From NCBI GenBank assembly GCA_023853785.1, contig JAJIRX010000681.1, positions 372,001 through 436,000 on the forward strand: 64,000 nt of DNA, in the 5' to 3' direction. The notes below the pieces were generated by a model. That model ran no database searches. It was not told where the DNA came from and saw only the letters and a program-made list of their open reading frames with translations. The stretch is from Psilocybe azurescens (Eukaryota; Basidiomycota; Agaricomycetes; Agaricales; Agrocybaceae). The position numbers were made by a program, and so were the translations under genes. Positions 46,054 through 57,669 of this stretch are shown here, one piece after another; position 1 is the stretch's first letter; each line of letters starts with the position of its first letter.

Positions 46054-47212
46054 TCATGACGCATCATCTGCATTAGATGTGTTGCCCCCATCGTTGATAT
46101 TTCCGTTCATCGATTGATGTCCATTCGGTGTCGACTGCATTTGGCCCGAGGTTGTTACCTGACCTCTGGCAAGATTGAGAACATGCCCCATCGTATGCTG
46201 CGGTGATATTCCCATGGGACTTTCCAGATACAGTCGAATAAGAACGGTTTCCAAAGCAGCCACGCTTGCAGGGGGGTATTCGAATGCTCGTGCATGATCT
46301 CGTATGGTCTGGAAGAGGGTGGCCATGTTTTCCCAACGTTCGTGTGGCAGGGGTTGTTGTTGATTTTGCAAAGGTTGTTGGTTCTGCAAGGATGCAAACG
46401 GGCTTACAGAGGATGGATAGCTATATGGCTGGGCCGTCTGGGCAGGGAATGCCTGTCCTGGCAAAGGTGCCAGCATCGAAACAGCTGAACTGAACGAGAC
46501 TCCTGGCACTTGCTGTTGTTGCTGCTGATGATGATGAAGAGGGGTTTGATGGGTGATGTTTGTTGGTACATTACTGGAAGAGGCGACTTGCTGGTGGTGG
46601 TGGTCTGAGGCTGCGACACTTTTGTTGCGACCACGTTCCTTTTCATTCTGAACTGCAGCCTTACGGCCACGACGCGTGAATGGCAGGTTTGCGGGACCAA
46701 TCTCATGAGAGTGTTGTGAGATGTCTGTTCGCACTGATCAATGTCTACACGGAGTGCGATCGGACAAAGAAACGTACAGCATGCGCGTACTTCTTCAGTG
46801 TCGAAATAGGTTTTATAGCTTATTGAAGCCTGGCAGCCTTGTCCGTCAAGCTGGCGATAGATGAAGGTAAGCAACACGTTGCGGCGGCCACAGAACACAA
46901 TCCCTCACTTTGCGACTAGGAACCTTGCGAACACGTTCGGGATGTTTCTTGACATATTTCTTACGACCACTGCGCGAATGTCTAGCGCATACTAGCTTTG
47001 TGTGATCTTTGAAGCGAGGGGGATCCGCCTTGCTACCATGGGTATCGCCCTGGGAGAAGCGATAAGAATGATGGAGTAAAAGAAGATTGAAATAAGCGAA
47101 CCTTGACAAACTCTACGCAATGCTGCTCCTCCTCTGAGGCGCGCCAGTCCTGGAAAGCAGCGATGTTTGAGAAAACGAGGGTGTAGCCGTCGTCGGTGTC
47201 CCCCTGAGCCAT
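46054..47212 (-). CDS. WRKY-GCM1/FAR1-type zinc-finger regulator, Gln-rich
   Basis: Probable DNA-binding protein. The start MAQGDTDDGYTLVFSNIAAF is followed, across introns, by DTHGSKADPPRFKDHTKLVC, ARHSRSGRKKYVKKHPERV and RKVPSRK. Next are LDGQGCQASISYKTYFDTEE, VRAC and finally QHSHEIGPANLPF. Cys in LVC, GC and VRAC plus the HSH pair fit the C...C...H-x-H ligand set of WRKY-GCM1 superfamily fingers, also used by FAR1 and Mutator-like transposases. The C-terminus is rich in Gln, His and Ser (CAG/CAA repeats at about 46500-46540), with a helical segment ERWENMATLFQTIRDHARAF. No transposase domain is seen, so it is likely a host regulator. It shares a 263 bp promoter with UTP11. Confidence 0.65.
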
Positions 47213-47475
47213 ACGGTTGCTTTGATGCAGAGACGTTGGCTAAGAAATAAGTACTACTGGATAATTTTGAGAGTGGGTGGGGTAGACATACATGGTTGCT
47301 GCTGGGAGGTGGACTGTTGTTGAAGAGGCTGATGGAGGGGAAGCTCTCCCAGGCGAAAATGTTGAAAGCTCATTTTGACGACAATTCGCGCTGGTCGTTC
47401 CAAATACATCCCGTTTTCGAGACAATTTTGATAAATCAACCCCAAGTCACAGTCACGTCACTCTCCTTTTCTACC

Positions 47476-48634
47476 ATGACTTCCTCCCTCAGAAATTCAA
47501 TACACAGGCGCAATCACAAGGAGCGTTCTCAGCTCTCTCATAGGTCAAAACTTGGTCTCCTCGAGAAACATGCCGACTATGTCAAGCGTGCTCGCGACTA
47601 CCACTCCAAGCAGGATCGTCTCACTCGTCTCAAGCAAAAGGTTGCGGAGCGAAATAAAGATGAATTCTATTTCTCTATGACCAAGGAGAAGACACAGGTT
47701 CGTTCGGTCTGTGTCCCCGCATGCTATCCCAATCTGATATATCTGGTCCAGGGTGGTGTCCATATCAAAGATAGAGGCAATGTAGCCCTTCCAACAGATA
47801 TCGTCAAAGTGCTCAAAACCCAGGATGAGAATTATGTTCGCACCATGCGAGCATCAGGCCTCAAAGTTTGTCACTCCCTCTCAAAAGTTGTATCCGGATC
47901 TTACAAATCATTCAGAAAATAGACAAAATTAAAAATAATTTAATGGAGATGGCCGATCTCCTGCATACTCCCATTGAAGAACTCGACCAAGTAGATCTCG
48001 ACGAGCGCGAATTAAAAATACTCCAAGATGCTCAAATTCTGCGAAGTTCTGACAAAGGTTCGAGAAAGCGAAAGCATATTCTGTTTGCAGAGACCCCCGA
48101 AGAAGGTAATCCCCATCTGGACTTTCATTGATTGATTCTTTACGCTGACTGATTTCTGTCAGCTTCCCGTCTATCTGCAAAGGGGAAAGGAAAGGAAACA
48201 GTACATGATACCATCGGAGAACCGTCACATGAGGCACTAGAAGATGTTGATCTGGGATGGAAACCGACAGCCAAGAAAAAGGCAAGGAGAAAGTTCACCC
48301 AAGGAACGACAGACAAGCACCTGTTGAAGGAACCTGCGCAACACGATGTCGAAAAACGCCGCAAACTATTGAAGGAACTCTCAGCCAGACTTGATCGGGA
48401 TCGACAGTTACTATACGCGGAACGAGAGTTTGAGATGCAACGGCAGCTGATGGGAAAGGGTGGCAGAAAGAAGATTCAAGGTGTTGAAAAGGTAGAAGGA
48501 GACGAGGAAGATGAGGAGAATGAAGATGAAATTGATGCACGACGCGGCAGAGGAGGCAACTCGCTGTGCGGCAGGTAGATGAGGCAACTTACCGACCCCG
48601 AGTATACAAGTGGCGTTTAGAACGCAAACGCTAG
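47476..48634 (+). CDS. UTP11: U3 snoRNP (SSU processome) protein Utp11
   Basis: Small-subunit processome component for 18S rRNA maturation in the nucleolus. The start MTSSLRNSIHRRNHKERSQL is diagnostic, followed by GLLEKHADYVKRARDYHSKQ, LTRLKQKVAERNKDEFYFSM and, across introns, VHIKDRGNVALPTDIVKVLK, ENYVRTMRASGLK and IDKIKNNLMEMADLL. Later exons are basic and helical, then an acidic stretch (EGDEEDEENEDEIDARR). The family end YRPRVYKWRLERKR lies in another frame just after 48570, so a single-base error probably sits near 48565. It is convergent with the PLC-like gene, 92 bp between stops. Confidence 0.9.
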
Positions 48635-48726
48635 TACACAGGTTTCTTCTCAAAAGTATTTGCACCTTGCTTTTTATGTCCAGTACTAGATTCTAATGTC
48701 CGGGTGTATGTAATTTTAATGAAGAT

Positions 48727-50279
48727 TTATGATAGGAATGTCGCGGCTGCCAGCAAGGCAAACGATGACAATAGATGGCTGTAAATGCTGAGATTATGCA
48801 TGGTGGATGATCCACCGCCGAGAGGTTTTGAAGTGACACCTCCAGTTCCATCAGTCCCGGAGGTTGATGATCCATTGGAAGAGGAAGCAGGAGTGGCAAC
48901 TGGAGTAGTAGGGTTATAAGGAACACCATTGATGTCAGCGGCGACTTGGAACACTGAACCACCTCCGTACTCGTAGAACTGCAGTAAAAGGGTAAGATTT
49001 TGTCTGGAAAATAAACAATCTGCACGGGAAGACGTACATCAACGAGCAGGAAGTTGGGGGGACGACCGTGATCGGCAACGCATGTATTGACATGCACACC
49101 AAGAGAGCCCACTCCAGTAGCCGCATTCGTCTGATTAGCATTGTCAATGTCGGGAACAGGTTGGCCTAGGAGCATTTTGTCCAAGAAGTGATTGATGAGG
49201 AACATTTGAGTGGTCGGATCGCCTTTAGTCCTGTTGACATTGCAATCGAAAGTCGGGTCCACAACATTAAAGGCAGTTTCCCAGATATTGGTAAATTCTG
49301 TGAGTATAGACCGTATAATTATTGGAGGACCATCTATATCAGAAAATGAGCGAAAGACATACCGTCAAGGAGATATGGAACCGAATTCAAGTCTGCAGCA
49401 TTGTCTAGGAAAGTTAACAGACGCTTTCCAGAGTCGATCAGAGACCCCAAGGTGGGCCATCCCGTAGCTGGCATGGTTAGTGTAGGTGGAGCGTATGAGA
49501 GTGTATCAAGCCCTGCAGCTTTGAAAACAGGGTCGTAACTTGCCGCGGGCAGATTATCAATGTTAACGATTAGTAATGAAAGCACTACAACATAGACAAT
49601 GAGACAAAACAGCACAAAAAGTGAAAGGTTAAATACCTTCGTTGGGGTTAGAATCCATCCATTGTTTGACTACCATATTATACAACTTTAGTTTCATTGC
49701 ATTATTTAAATGAGATCGCTCTTACCTGTTGTCAAAAAGTCCTGTAGCGTGCCACCATCGAAGAGGGACTGTTTTCAGCATTACATAAGTTTTGTTGAGT
49801 GCTCAAGGTATAAGGGTACCAACACAAGAGGTATGACAGAGTCTAATAACTCCTGCTTGATTATGAGCTTGCATCTGAAGCATTCGTATACCATCGTTCA
49901 GTTGTTGCGTAACTGACAACGCCATTTAGCCTCCTTTCCATATTCTTGAAATTTCAAATGAGTAAGAACATACTAGATTGGTCTTGGTTGGCAGCAACTG
50001 AGATGAAATGACAAACAATCAACAATCAGGTGAATGAATCGAGAAATTTATTTGTAACGCTGACTGCAACTCACGATTGTTCACACCAATTGCATAGGAA
50101 TCATGAGCGCCCACGAAGGTGATATTCCCAAAACTGCGGCTGCACAGTTCTGAATGACCATTGCATACCGTGGCACGACGAGTGAGTGCTTCCGACGCCA
50201 GCGCCGATCCAGACAGAGCTTGAGATAATGCAGCCGAGGCAAGGGTGAGCAGAGTAATGGGTGCGAAAGACCGGAACAT
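48727..50279 (-). CDS. Secreted GPI-anchored PLC-like phosphodiesterase
   Basis: PI-PLC X-domain-like protein of the fungal PLC-like phosphodiesterase family. The signal peptide is MFRSFAPITLLTLASAALSQ. The first catalytic-type His lies in ITFVGAHDSYAIG. A second conserved block is QQLNDGIRMLQMQAHN, followed by WMDSNPNEVLSLLIVNID. Downstream are TMPATGWPTLGSLIDSGKRL, then WETAFNVVDPTFDCNVNRTK, MFLINHFLDKMLLGQPVPD and GRPPNFLLVDFYEYGGGSVF. A Ser/Thr/Gly-rich stalk and a hydrophobic tail (LLSSFALLAAATFLS) indicate GPI attachment at the cell surface. Several short introns. The true substrate is unknown in this family. Confidence 0.88.
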
Positions 50280-50791
50280 TCTAGTCTTGCTAGATAAAGA
50301 GACCAAGTGAAAGAGCGGAATAGTAGTATATGTATGTAGCAGAAAGCCCAAGCAAGACCGTCAGTGGGCAAGATGCACAAAAGGGACAGCCCAGAGAACT
50401 GCGCTTTCACGGAGGTTAGCTGTAGTATCACGTGATACCATCAGCGATCAATGACACTTCGGATGATCAACACTGAACACAAATATGATAATCCATGTCA
50501 GTAGATACGATGTACATACAGACATTAGAATCCAAATTCATCCAGGAGTTACCGTATTCTCTACTCACCTTATATTTGACGAATATGCTCAGACGCCTTC
50601 CTGACCCAGCATGTCGGCGGATAAAAATCTAGGATAATCGAATAATCCAGCAGTTGGTCAGTCATAGCTTTACATACGTACATACGTTTATGCAGTTTCA
50701 TAGGCCTCAACACCCTTTCTGTGCTCAAGCATAATACCGGTCGTGCCTCGCTTCGATCCGGGTGGTTACACAATGAAAGTGTCATTGTCGT
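50280..50791. other. Intergenic region upstream of the PLC-like gene
   Basis: About 510 bp between the PLC-like start and the stop of the small minus gene. A short minus-strand ORF (50570-50785) has no recognisable features. It holds the PLC-like promoter. Confidence 0.4.
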
Positions 50792-51255
50792 TCAATTAAT
50801 TTCGATATCGTTCCAGCGGTGTGGATGTTTGACGTCAGACTTGGAGAGTGTGAGAGGTATCAAATTGTGATCTTCAATACGACAAATTCCGAACGCACGG
50901 GCAGGTTTAGGAGGGCAGAACTGTTTCGAGCCGCCGTTCTTCTCCGGTGTAAAGGCGGATGCTGGGTCATTTGAAGTTCCGCTGCAGACACCAGCCGGGG
51001 CTTACCAAAACCGATGAGCAACGGATACGCGGTATCTTTCTGGTTTGCGCATCCATCTTGACGACCGCAGAACCAATTCTTACCGTGCATGTTCATAAGT
51101 AGCGAAAGGCCACCTTGTGGATCTAAAAGGGCAGAGTGGACGCTTGCGGCTCTAGCGAAGTGCGAGGCGGATGAAATGTGGATGACAAGGATATCCGGTC
51201 CTCTGGAGACGCAAGTATTCTTAGATGTGATGGACAACCACCTTGACAACGACAT
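50792..51255 (-). CDS. Small protein of unknown function
   Basis: Not recognised. From ATG 51255 the frame reads MSLSRWLSITSKNTC, then GPDILVIHISSASHFARAAS, HGKNWFCGRQDGCANQKDTA and YPLLIGFGKPRLVSAAELQ. Restoring one base in the A/T run at 50970-50972 continues it as NDPASAFTPEKNGGSKQFCP and GICRIEDHNLIPLTLSKSD, ending HPHRWNDIEIN. The two pieces look like one protein of about 155 residues with several Cys. No signal peptide is seen in this model, and a 5' exon may be missing. Confidence 0.45.
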
Positions 51256-51752
51256 CCATGTTGAAAAAACAAGATGGTTTCTGGTTCAAGTTCCATATAA
51301 AGATTTGTGAGTTTAAAATAAAATGCCGAATGTGGAGGACAGGTATTCGAGTCAAGGGAGAAAAAACAAACGAGAAGGTTTGGTTGCTTGGAGTTGTAGT
51401 TGATTTGAAAAAAAAAACACTTTGAGAGAAAGATGGCCGAAAAGTAACCGAGTGTGAGATAGGTTGTTGTGTCAGGGGATGGCGACGAAAAGGGAAGGAG
51501 ATGTGGCATATGGTTTATAAGGCACAAGGACAAAATCCGAAGCCCATTCACCCTTTCAACCTCTTCCTTTCCCTTCAAATTCTTGCTCTTGCCAAAGGCA
51601 GTCGCCTAGTGCGCCATAAGACTACGATTACCCGACACTGGTGTCGTTTTCTTTCTTCTACTGCGTCTGAAATACTTTGATAGTCTCAAGCCCTCAACGC
51701 CGTCCATTCCTTGTCGATTTCTTTTTTTTTGCTTTTTTATTCGCTATCCGCC
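51256..51752. promoter_or_regulatory. Promoter region of the secreted protein gene
   Basis: About 500 bp upstream of the ATG at 51753. A TTTATAAGG-type TATA-like element lies near 51513-51521. The last 50 bp before the ATG are strongly pyrimidine-rich with long T runs, a pattern common before highly expressed fungal genes. A long minus-strand ORF (51123-51578) is judged non-coding. Confidence 0.35.
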
Positions 51753-53242
51753 ATGTTTTCCCGATCAATTCTTGTTACCCTCTTGACTTTCGCCATCGCC
51801 GCTCAGGCCTCCCCCAATGGTAACAAGTTCCGCAATGGTGGCAAAAGCTCCTTACAGACCAAACCAGCAGTCGCGCCTCAGTGTAGCGTTAGTACTATTT
51901 TCGTCCGATAACAGTCGCCCATCGTTCTAATAATAAATTTCAGATTACCAACACTGTTGTGCGCACCGTCACTGTTACTGCTAGGGGTGCTGTGGCCACG
52001 ACGAATGCTGCTGCAATAACCACTAAAGCATCAGCAACCACTACCGCAAAGGCGGCAGCTGGCACAACTGCGGCCGCTGGAAATGGCAGTGGCAATGCTG
52101 GTAACGGTAATGCTGGTAACGGTAATGTTGGTAATGGTAATACTGGCAATGGGAACGGGAATGGTGCAACTGGTAACCCACAGACGTCTCTGAGTGAGTT
52201 TAATATCTTTCCATACTTTCTAAGAGGCATTCACTAAAAGTCTTTTTCTTTTTCAGCACTTGATCCAAAAGTGATAGCCTCTGGGTTTGCCAATAACGGC
52301 CAAGATGTTCCGACAGAAGGACAAGTCCCGTCTTTGACATCCACGAACAACTTCATCAATTTCTGCTTGACCGTCCCAAATCTTCCCATTACAAACGGCA
52401 AACAAATCACGACCGGGTCTTGCAATCCAGCTCCTATTGGTGTCATTCCTTCTGTCGACAACATGCCTTCTTCTAAGTTCGTCAATCCCCCAAACTTCGG
52501 CACCATCAAATCTGGTACAACTTTCAACGTCGAGATGGCAATCCAGAGAATGCAGACCGGCTTCTTCGTCAATGCTCAGGAAAATTACTTTTCTGCGCCT
52601 CAGCAACTTAACGCTCAAGGACAGATTCAAGGACATTCGCATGTCGTTATCGAGGCCCTCACTTCACTCAGCCAGACCACTCCCAATAACCCCAAGAATT
52701 TCGTCTTCTTCAAGGGTCTCAACGCTGCTGCTGTCGGAGGCAAGTTGACCGCCACTGTCACAGGCGGTTTGGCTCCTGGATTCTATAAGCTCTCCTCAAT
52801 TAACTCGGCGTCTAACCATCAACCCGTCATTGTTCCTATTGCCCAACATGGATCTTTGGATGACGCAATTTATGTAAGCGATATATTTTTGAGTGCATTC
52901 TGAAAACAGCAATTTTGATATTATTATTCTTAGTTCACTGTCACTGCCGACGGAAGGCCATTAGCTGCTACTGGTGCCGCTGCTGGTGGGAAGAACTTCG
53001 TTGCAGAAACCCCAGCTGTCGCTCCTACATCATCCGCGGTCAAGGGTGCTGCTTCGGTCAAAGCTTCTTCTTCTGTATCCTCAGCCAAAGCTACCAAGAC
53101 CAGTACTACCGCTGCATCAGTGAAGAACAATGGCAAACCCTCAGTGACCGCGAGCTCTTCAAAACCGGCAGCGACGACTTCTGCTGCCTTTAAGGGCGGC
53201 CGACGAGCTAGAAGGGCTCTCAACCGCCAGGCACAGGCATAG
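51753..53242 (+). CDS. Secreted low-complexity (Ala/Thr/Gly/Asn-rich) protein
   Basis: Signal peptide MFSRSILVTLLTFAIAAQAS, then a Thr/Ala-rich segment and a Gly-Asn repeat (GNAGNGNAGNGNVGNGN) encoded by tandem GGTAACGGTAATG-like units at about 52085-52160. A conserved-looking core follows: TLDPKVIASGFANNGQDVPT, FINFCLTVPNLPITNGKQIT, MAIQRMQTGFFVNAQENYFS, HSHVVIEALTSLSQTTP and NFVFFKGLNAAAVGGKLTAT. After a last intron comes a Ser/Ala/Thr-rich basic tail, ARRALNRQAQA. Similar basidiomycete secreted proteins exist (sometimes mislabelled as ribosomal protein s17), with no known function. Four exons, frame intact. Confidence 0.8.
52085..52170 (+). repeat. Tandem Gly-Asn coding repeat
   Basis: Imperfect tandem units of about 15 bp (GGTAACGGTAATGCT and variants) encode alternating Gly-Asn with Ala, Val or Thr. 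Copy number could vary between strains. Seen directly in the sequence. Confidence 0.8.
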
Positions 53243-55832
53243 ATTTCCTCGATGGAACATGACTATCTTTATTTCTAAGTAGATGCAGTGGAATGAAGGT
53301 GGCTCCCGTCATTGCATGACTGAGTCGACTGCTTTCTTCCCTTCTAGTTTTCATCTTACGATTTCCCACTCGCTTGTAGCTGTTTAAAAGCAACCTCTGC
53401 GATTTTGCTTTTTTACTGTTTTCATATTCTTTATGACTATACCAGTTCGCGGAACCTCTCAGAATTGGGCTCCTTGCGAGTTGAAAGTCTTTCTTCCTTT
53501 TTCTCCATTGTTTGCGACGCCGACAAACAATGTTCTGCCCTTAGTCTTTCTTTAATCTTCACCGTATGGTCAGAGCAATTGAATGAACGTCGAAGCGAAA
53601 GTACAATTTTATTTCAGACGATTCTCTCTGTCAAGTCTAGGGCGGGTCTGGACTCGTAAACCCAGGGCATGCTACCTGTGATACGCTGGTAACCGGAGCC
53701 TATATTCATTCGCTTCAATCTTTGAGCGCTCGCCAGGGATGTCGTGTTCTCCAATACCCAACACCAAGAATGCCGGACAAGTGATTATAAGGTTGCCCTA
53801 GATTGCTCGAGAATGATGTCAAAACAATGTTTCTATTGACAAGAGCAACAGGGTTGAACTCATATCATCCTACATGGCGCGTAGAGACGCGAAATACTGG
53901 CGAAAGGCATCCAATTGGCGTTCGTGGAATCAGCAGTCGAGATCAAAATATCCACAGCCAGTCTGTATGGCCTTATCTCGTTGCTAGTACCTTGCTTCGT
54001 AATATGCTGACTTATGCCTGTTGTAAAATAAGTATCATCTCACTTACCTCCGGAACTTGAGGGCCGCCCTATCGATGGTGCATATGGACTCAAACGATGG
54101 CTTTTCTATTTCGGAGAAGAAGTACCGTCCAGGATACGCTCCTCATGGTCTACCCCACTGCCTTTACAAACTAATGAAATACAATGATTGCTACGTGTTA
54201 ATCAATCACCGGAAAGAGTCATATAATAGGTACGAATCAAAGATAAATGCCGGTAGATCACGGGCAATATATACATGCAGTATATTAGATTAGAAAGAAA
54301 CATGGCCTTGTATGTACCTTCTCCAAGGACGAACGCCTGGAAGTTGGTGAACTTAGCCTCACCTGCCCCAAAACGAGCTATACAGATGTCATAAAATTAT
54401 ATTTGCATATTCGAATAGAAAGGTGAATCAGAAAGCGTGCCGTGGGTCCATTGGAAGATATTTGCTTCTGCGACTTGTCAGACTTTTGCTTTTCGCTGAA
54501 GATAAGCGATGGGAAAGCCATTCAAATTCATCACAGGATGTAGCCAGTAGAAATTACTGAATACAACAGTCGTTTCACTTTTTGGATTGAATGATATGTA
54601 TTAAGATGCCAGGTACTGCATAAGAGATTCAGAACAGAAATAACAGTGAAAGGACGCATCATGCGGTCCGTTGATCCATAAGGTTGCCTTCGCCACGACT
54701 CAGGCAATCATTTCCCTCCAATGAAAAGAAAGGCAGATGTGATTCTATTGTTCACAGATTGTAAAAATAATGAAGTGAAACAGTCAGTCTCACACTTTGA
54801 AAAATATGGAAGACCAGAGGAATCTCTCAGCTGAGGAACGAGCTCAGCGCCGACATCCAGGCACATGTTCAAGGTGGAACCTGCCTTGTCCAAAAAGGGG
54901 TCCGTCAACGCTTGTTTATGTTCCGCGCATCTTCTCGAGACCGACATGGGAGTTTGAGGATTGAAGAGTATTATTAAGCGGGCATGGCTCTGAGATATTT
55001 GGTGGCGCATCATGCTCGAGTTAACATATCTCCAGAAGTATTGGCAAAGTTGCACGGGAATAAAAATACTTCAAATCAAAATAGCTTCCTCCATTCTAGC
55101 GGGAGCACTGGCAAATCAAGAGAGGAGATTTAATTAGAAGGGAAAGGACCTCTGACACATACTCTGTTTCAATGTGCTTTCTCATTGCCAGTCAGATCAG
55201 AACGAGATGCATGACGGGTCGCACAGGGTGCTGATGGGTACAGAAGCGCATTTAATGAAAATTGAGTGCGCCAAGCGCCTATTTTGTGCTATTTTGAGGA
55301 TCGGGACGTCGGATGGATGGGAAAGCAGATGGTTTGAAATGCGGTCGCTGGATGTGATAGCGGCATGCTTCTATTTTTGAACGTGGTGGTCTACTTTTAG
55401 AATTTTTGTGTCTGAACGTCAAAGTCAAAAGTGGCGTCCATACCCAAAAAGAGACCAAATCCGGCGACCTTCACAATTAACAAGGCACAATACTCTCCTG
55501 ATATTGATGACATCAACATTCGGTCATCCGGTTCTTAGGTTACCGGTCTCTGGATGTCGTTTCTTAAGTAACGCGACAATATCATACGATCTCATACGAT
55601 GTCGAAGTGATAGGACGTGAGTTATCAACTCTTGAATAACGATGGAATTCTAAGCTGGTGTTATTCCATAAACTACTTTTAAATCTGGTTCCCATTTTTA
55701 AAATCTATTTTTGCAGGGCTGCCATTGAATTTGTTGCGTGTGTGTCTATTAGTATGTTTAGTGCTTGAGAACGGATTGTGAAATCAGGCTTGCTTGTTTT
55801 ACCACCACCACTTACATTCATAGTTCATACCC
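53243..55832. other. Gene-poor region, possibly with a decayed gene
   Basis: About 2.6 kb without a confident gene. On the minus strand, disconnected protein-like pieces appear: about 54700-55050 (LVPQLRDSSGLPYF), 54330-54460 (FGAGEAKFTNFQAFVLGEG), 54070-54140 (GAYPGRYFFSEIEKPSF) and 53700-53790 (AFLVLGIGEHDIPGERSK). They are separated by stops and could be exons of a gene broken by errors, or a relic. A candidate start with a signal-like peptide (MMRPFTVISVLNLL) lies near 54664. The 55.1-55.8 kb part shows only the AYR1 upstream region. Confidence 0.3.
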
Positions 55833-56890
55833 ATGCCTCGCGTCGTTCTGGTCACAGGTTGCTCTACAGGGGGGAATTGGCTATGCTCTGTGCGTACTTC
55901 GTTTGTCTTCTCATGCCACTGGAGCGCATGCAATGAGCTGACACTTGAAACCACAGTTGTGAAGAATTCGCACTTCAAGGGTGCAAAGTGTATGCCACGT
56001 CGAGGAACACCACCAAGATTGCAGATTTCTCCGACGGTAATGTTGAGAAACTAGCTCTGGATGTTAACAGCGATGAGAGCATAGCCGAAGTTCTTAAATA
56101 TATCCTCGAAAAGGATGGAAGGATTGACGTGGTGGTCAATAATGCCGGAGTTACCTCCCCAGGTGTGTTTCCACAAGGTCATCTTTTCGGCGAACTTGGT
56201 GGTCTGATGTGAACATTTTCAAGGACCACTCGTCGAAATACCCATCGAACAAGTCAAAGACGTGTTCGACACAAACACGATCGCTATCTTGCGTGTTTGC
56301 AAAGCAGTCGTGCCGATAATGGCGAAGAATGGATCCGGTACAATTGTCAACATTGGTTCTATTGTTGGAGAGATGTGAGTAGTTTTCTGCTCAATGCTCA
56401 ATCTGCCACTCGGTTGTGCGTGTTGCAATTACTGATAGTCCTCTATTTCGCATGACCTAGATCAACCCCGTGGTCTGGAGTTTACTGCGCCTCGAAGGCT
56501 GCTGTCAACACCCTTAGCGAAGTCTTGTCTATGGAATTGCAGCCACTAAACATTTCCGTGCTCCACGTGGCCCCCGGCGCTGTCAAGTCCAACATTGCCA
56601 AAAATGGAGCCAGCCGGTTCAGCCTTGCACCTGGTACACTCTACGCCGACTTTTTATCAGACATCCACAGGCGCATATCCTCGAGTCAAGGACCCAGTAG
56701 CATACCGAGCCAAGTCTTTGCTCAAAAGGTTGTTGCAAATGCCCTTCGCAAGTCCCCACCGAGGTACATGACTCTGGGCGGGAGCGCGACCCTCTTCAAA
56801 GTCTTAAAATGGCTTCCTCGGGGTTTTGTCCTCTATCTCATGTGGAAAGGCTATTCGAAAAAGCATAGAATCCTCTTGCGAGCATCATAA
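55833..56890 (+). CDS. AYR1: Short-chain dehydrogenase, 1-acyl-DHAP reductase-like
   Basis: Classical SDR resembling yeast Ayr1, which reduces 1-acyl-dihydroxyacetone phosphate with NADPH in lipid droplets and ER. The start MPRVVLVTGCSTGGIGYAL carries the TGxxxGxG cofactor motif once one G is removed from the six-G run at 55869-55874. Then come CKVYATSRNTTKIADF, LDVNSDESI, VVVNNAGVTSPGPLVEIPIE, IVNIGSIVG and the catalytic GVYCASKAAVNTLSE (Tyr-x3-Lys). APGAVKSNIAKNG follows, and the C-terminus is hydrophobic and basic (WLPRGFVLYLMWKGYSKK). Introns of about 55-65 bp. Substrate assign­ment is by family resemblance only. Confidence 0.88.
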
Positions 56891-57669
56891 TTCTCGGCCA
56901 TTTATTATCCCAGAGCCTCATTAAATCATTTCCGAGAATTCTGGAGAACCTCTATTTTCGATAGCACTTAATGGACTTAACCGGGTTCATTTGGAAAGGA
57001 GATTTATTGTTCGTGCGAATCTATACGGCAGTCTAGGTCACCCTTTGTTTATCAAAGAGTCCGCCACGAAGGCTAAATAGGTTTGTTTCCGACAATTCCC
57101 GCCATTGGGAATATCGGAATCTCACAGTGAAGATTTGAGTTAGACATCGCAAGGGTGAATACGGTTGATAACGCGGGGAAACTTGTCGATTTTATGAACA
57201 TTTAATCGATTGTGAGCCAGGTTGAGTGGGGGATTCAGGAACTCGACGACATTAATATTTTTTTGACTGATTTGCGTAAAATAATAAAAAGTAAATTCGA
57301 TTAGATACGAATGCATTGGAACAAATCTAATGCTCTAGGATGAAGCGAAGCGGTCATGCGGGGCAACTTGTTGTTTGATGATGAATAGACAGAATAAAAT
57401 AAAATTCGTTATCCTTGTTGTGTGATCGAACGACGGCCTTTGGCTCCTCATGATCGACGGCGCCAAAAGCAGGACTCGGAATTGACTTGGAAGATGGAAA
57501 AAGGGCCAGCAACATGCGTGCGGGATGAATTGGCACCGCCACAATCGAAGTTCCTTGCATTCAATGGTTGATTGACAACGAAGACAAACTTGGACAACTT
57601 TGATCACGTACTGTGAAGGTTGATTTGGATCCAAGGCTTTGATTCACTCCCTTTCAACCACTCGACACG
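56891..57669. other. Intergenic region upstream of the light-chain gene
   Basis: About 780 bp with no coherent ORF on either strand. It holds the AYR1 3' end and the light-chain promoter. No repeat or RNA gene is seen. Confidence 0.5.

Noticed and set aside
46054..47212. A Mutator-like transposon
   Set aside because: Only the zinc finger resembles that class; no DDE catalytic domain, terminal inverted repeats or target-site duplication is visible.
51123..51578. Minus-strand ORF of 151 residues
   Set aside because: Biased, hydrophobic and low-complexity; it overlaps the promoter of the gene at 51753 and the better frame starting at 51255.
54057..54293. Plus-strand ORF of 78 residues
   Set aside because: Short, no recognisable motif, and antisense to the more protein-like minus-strand fragments.
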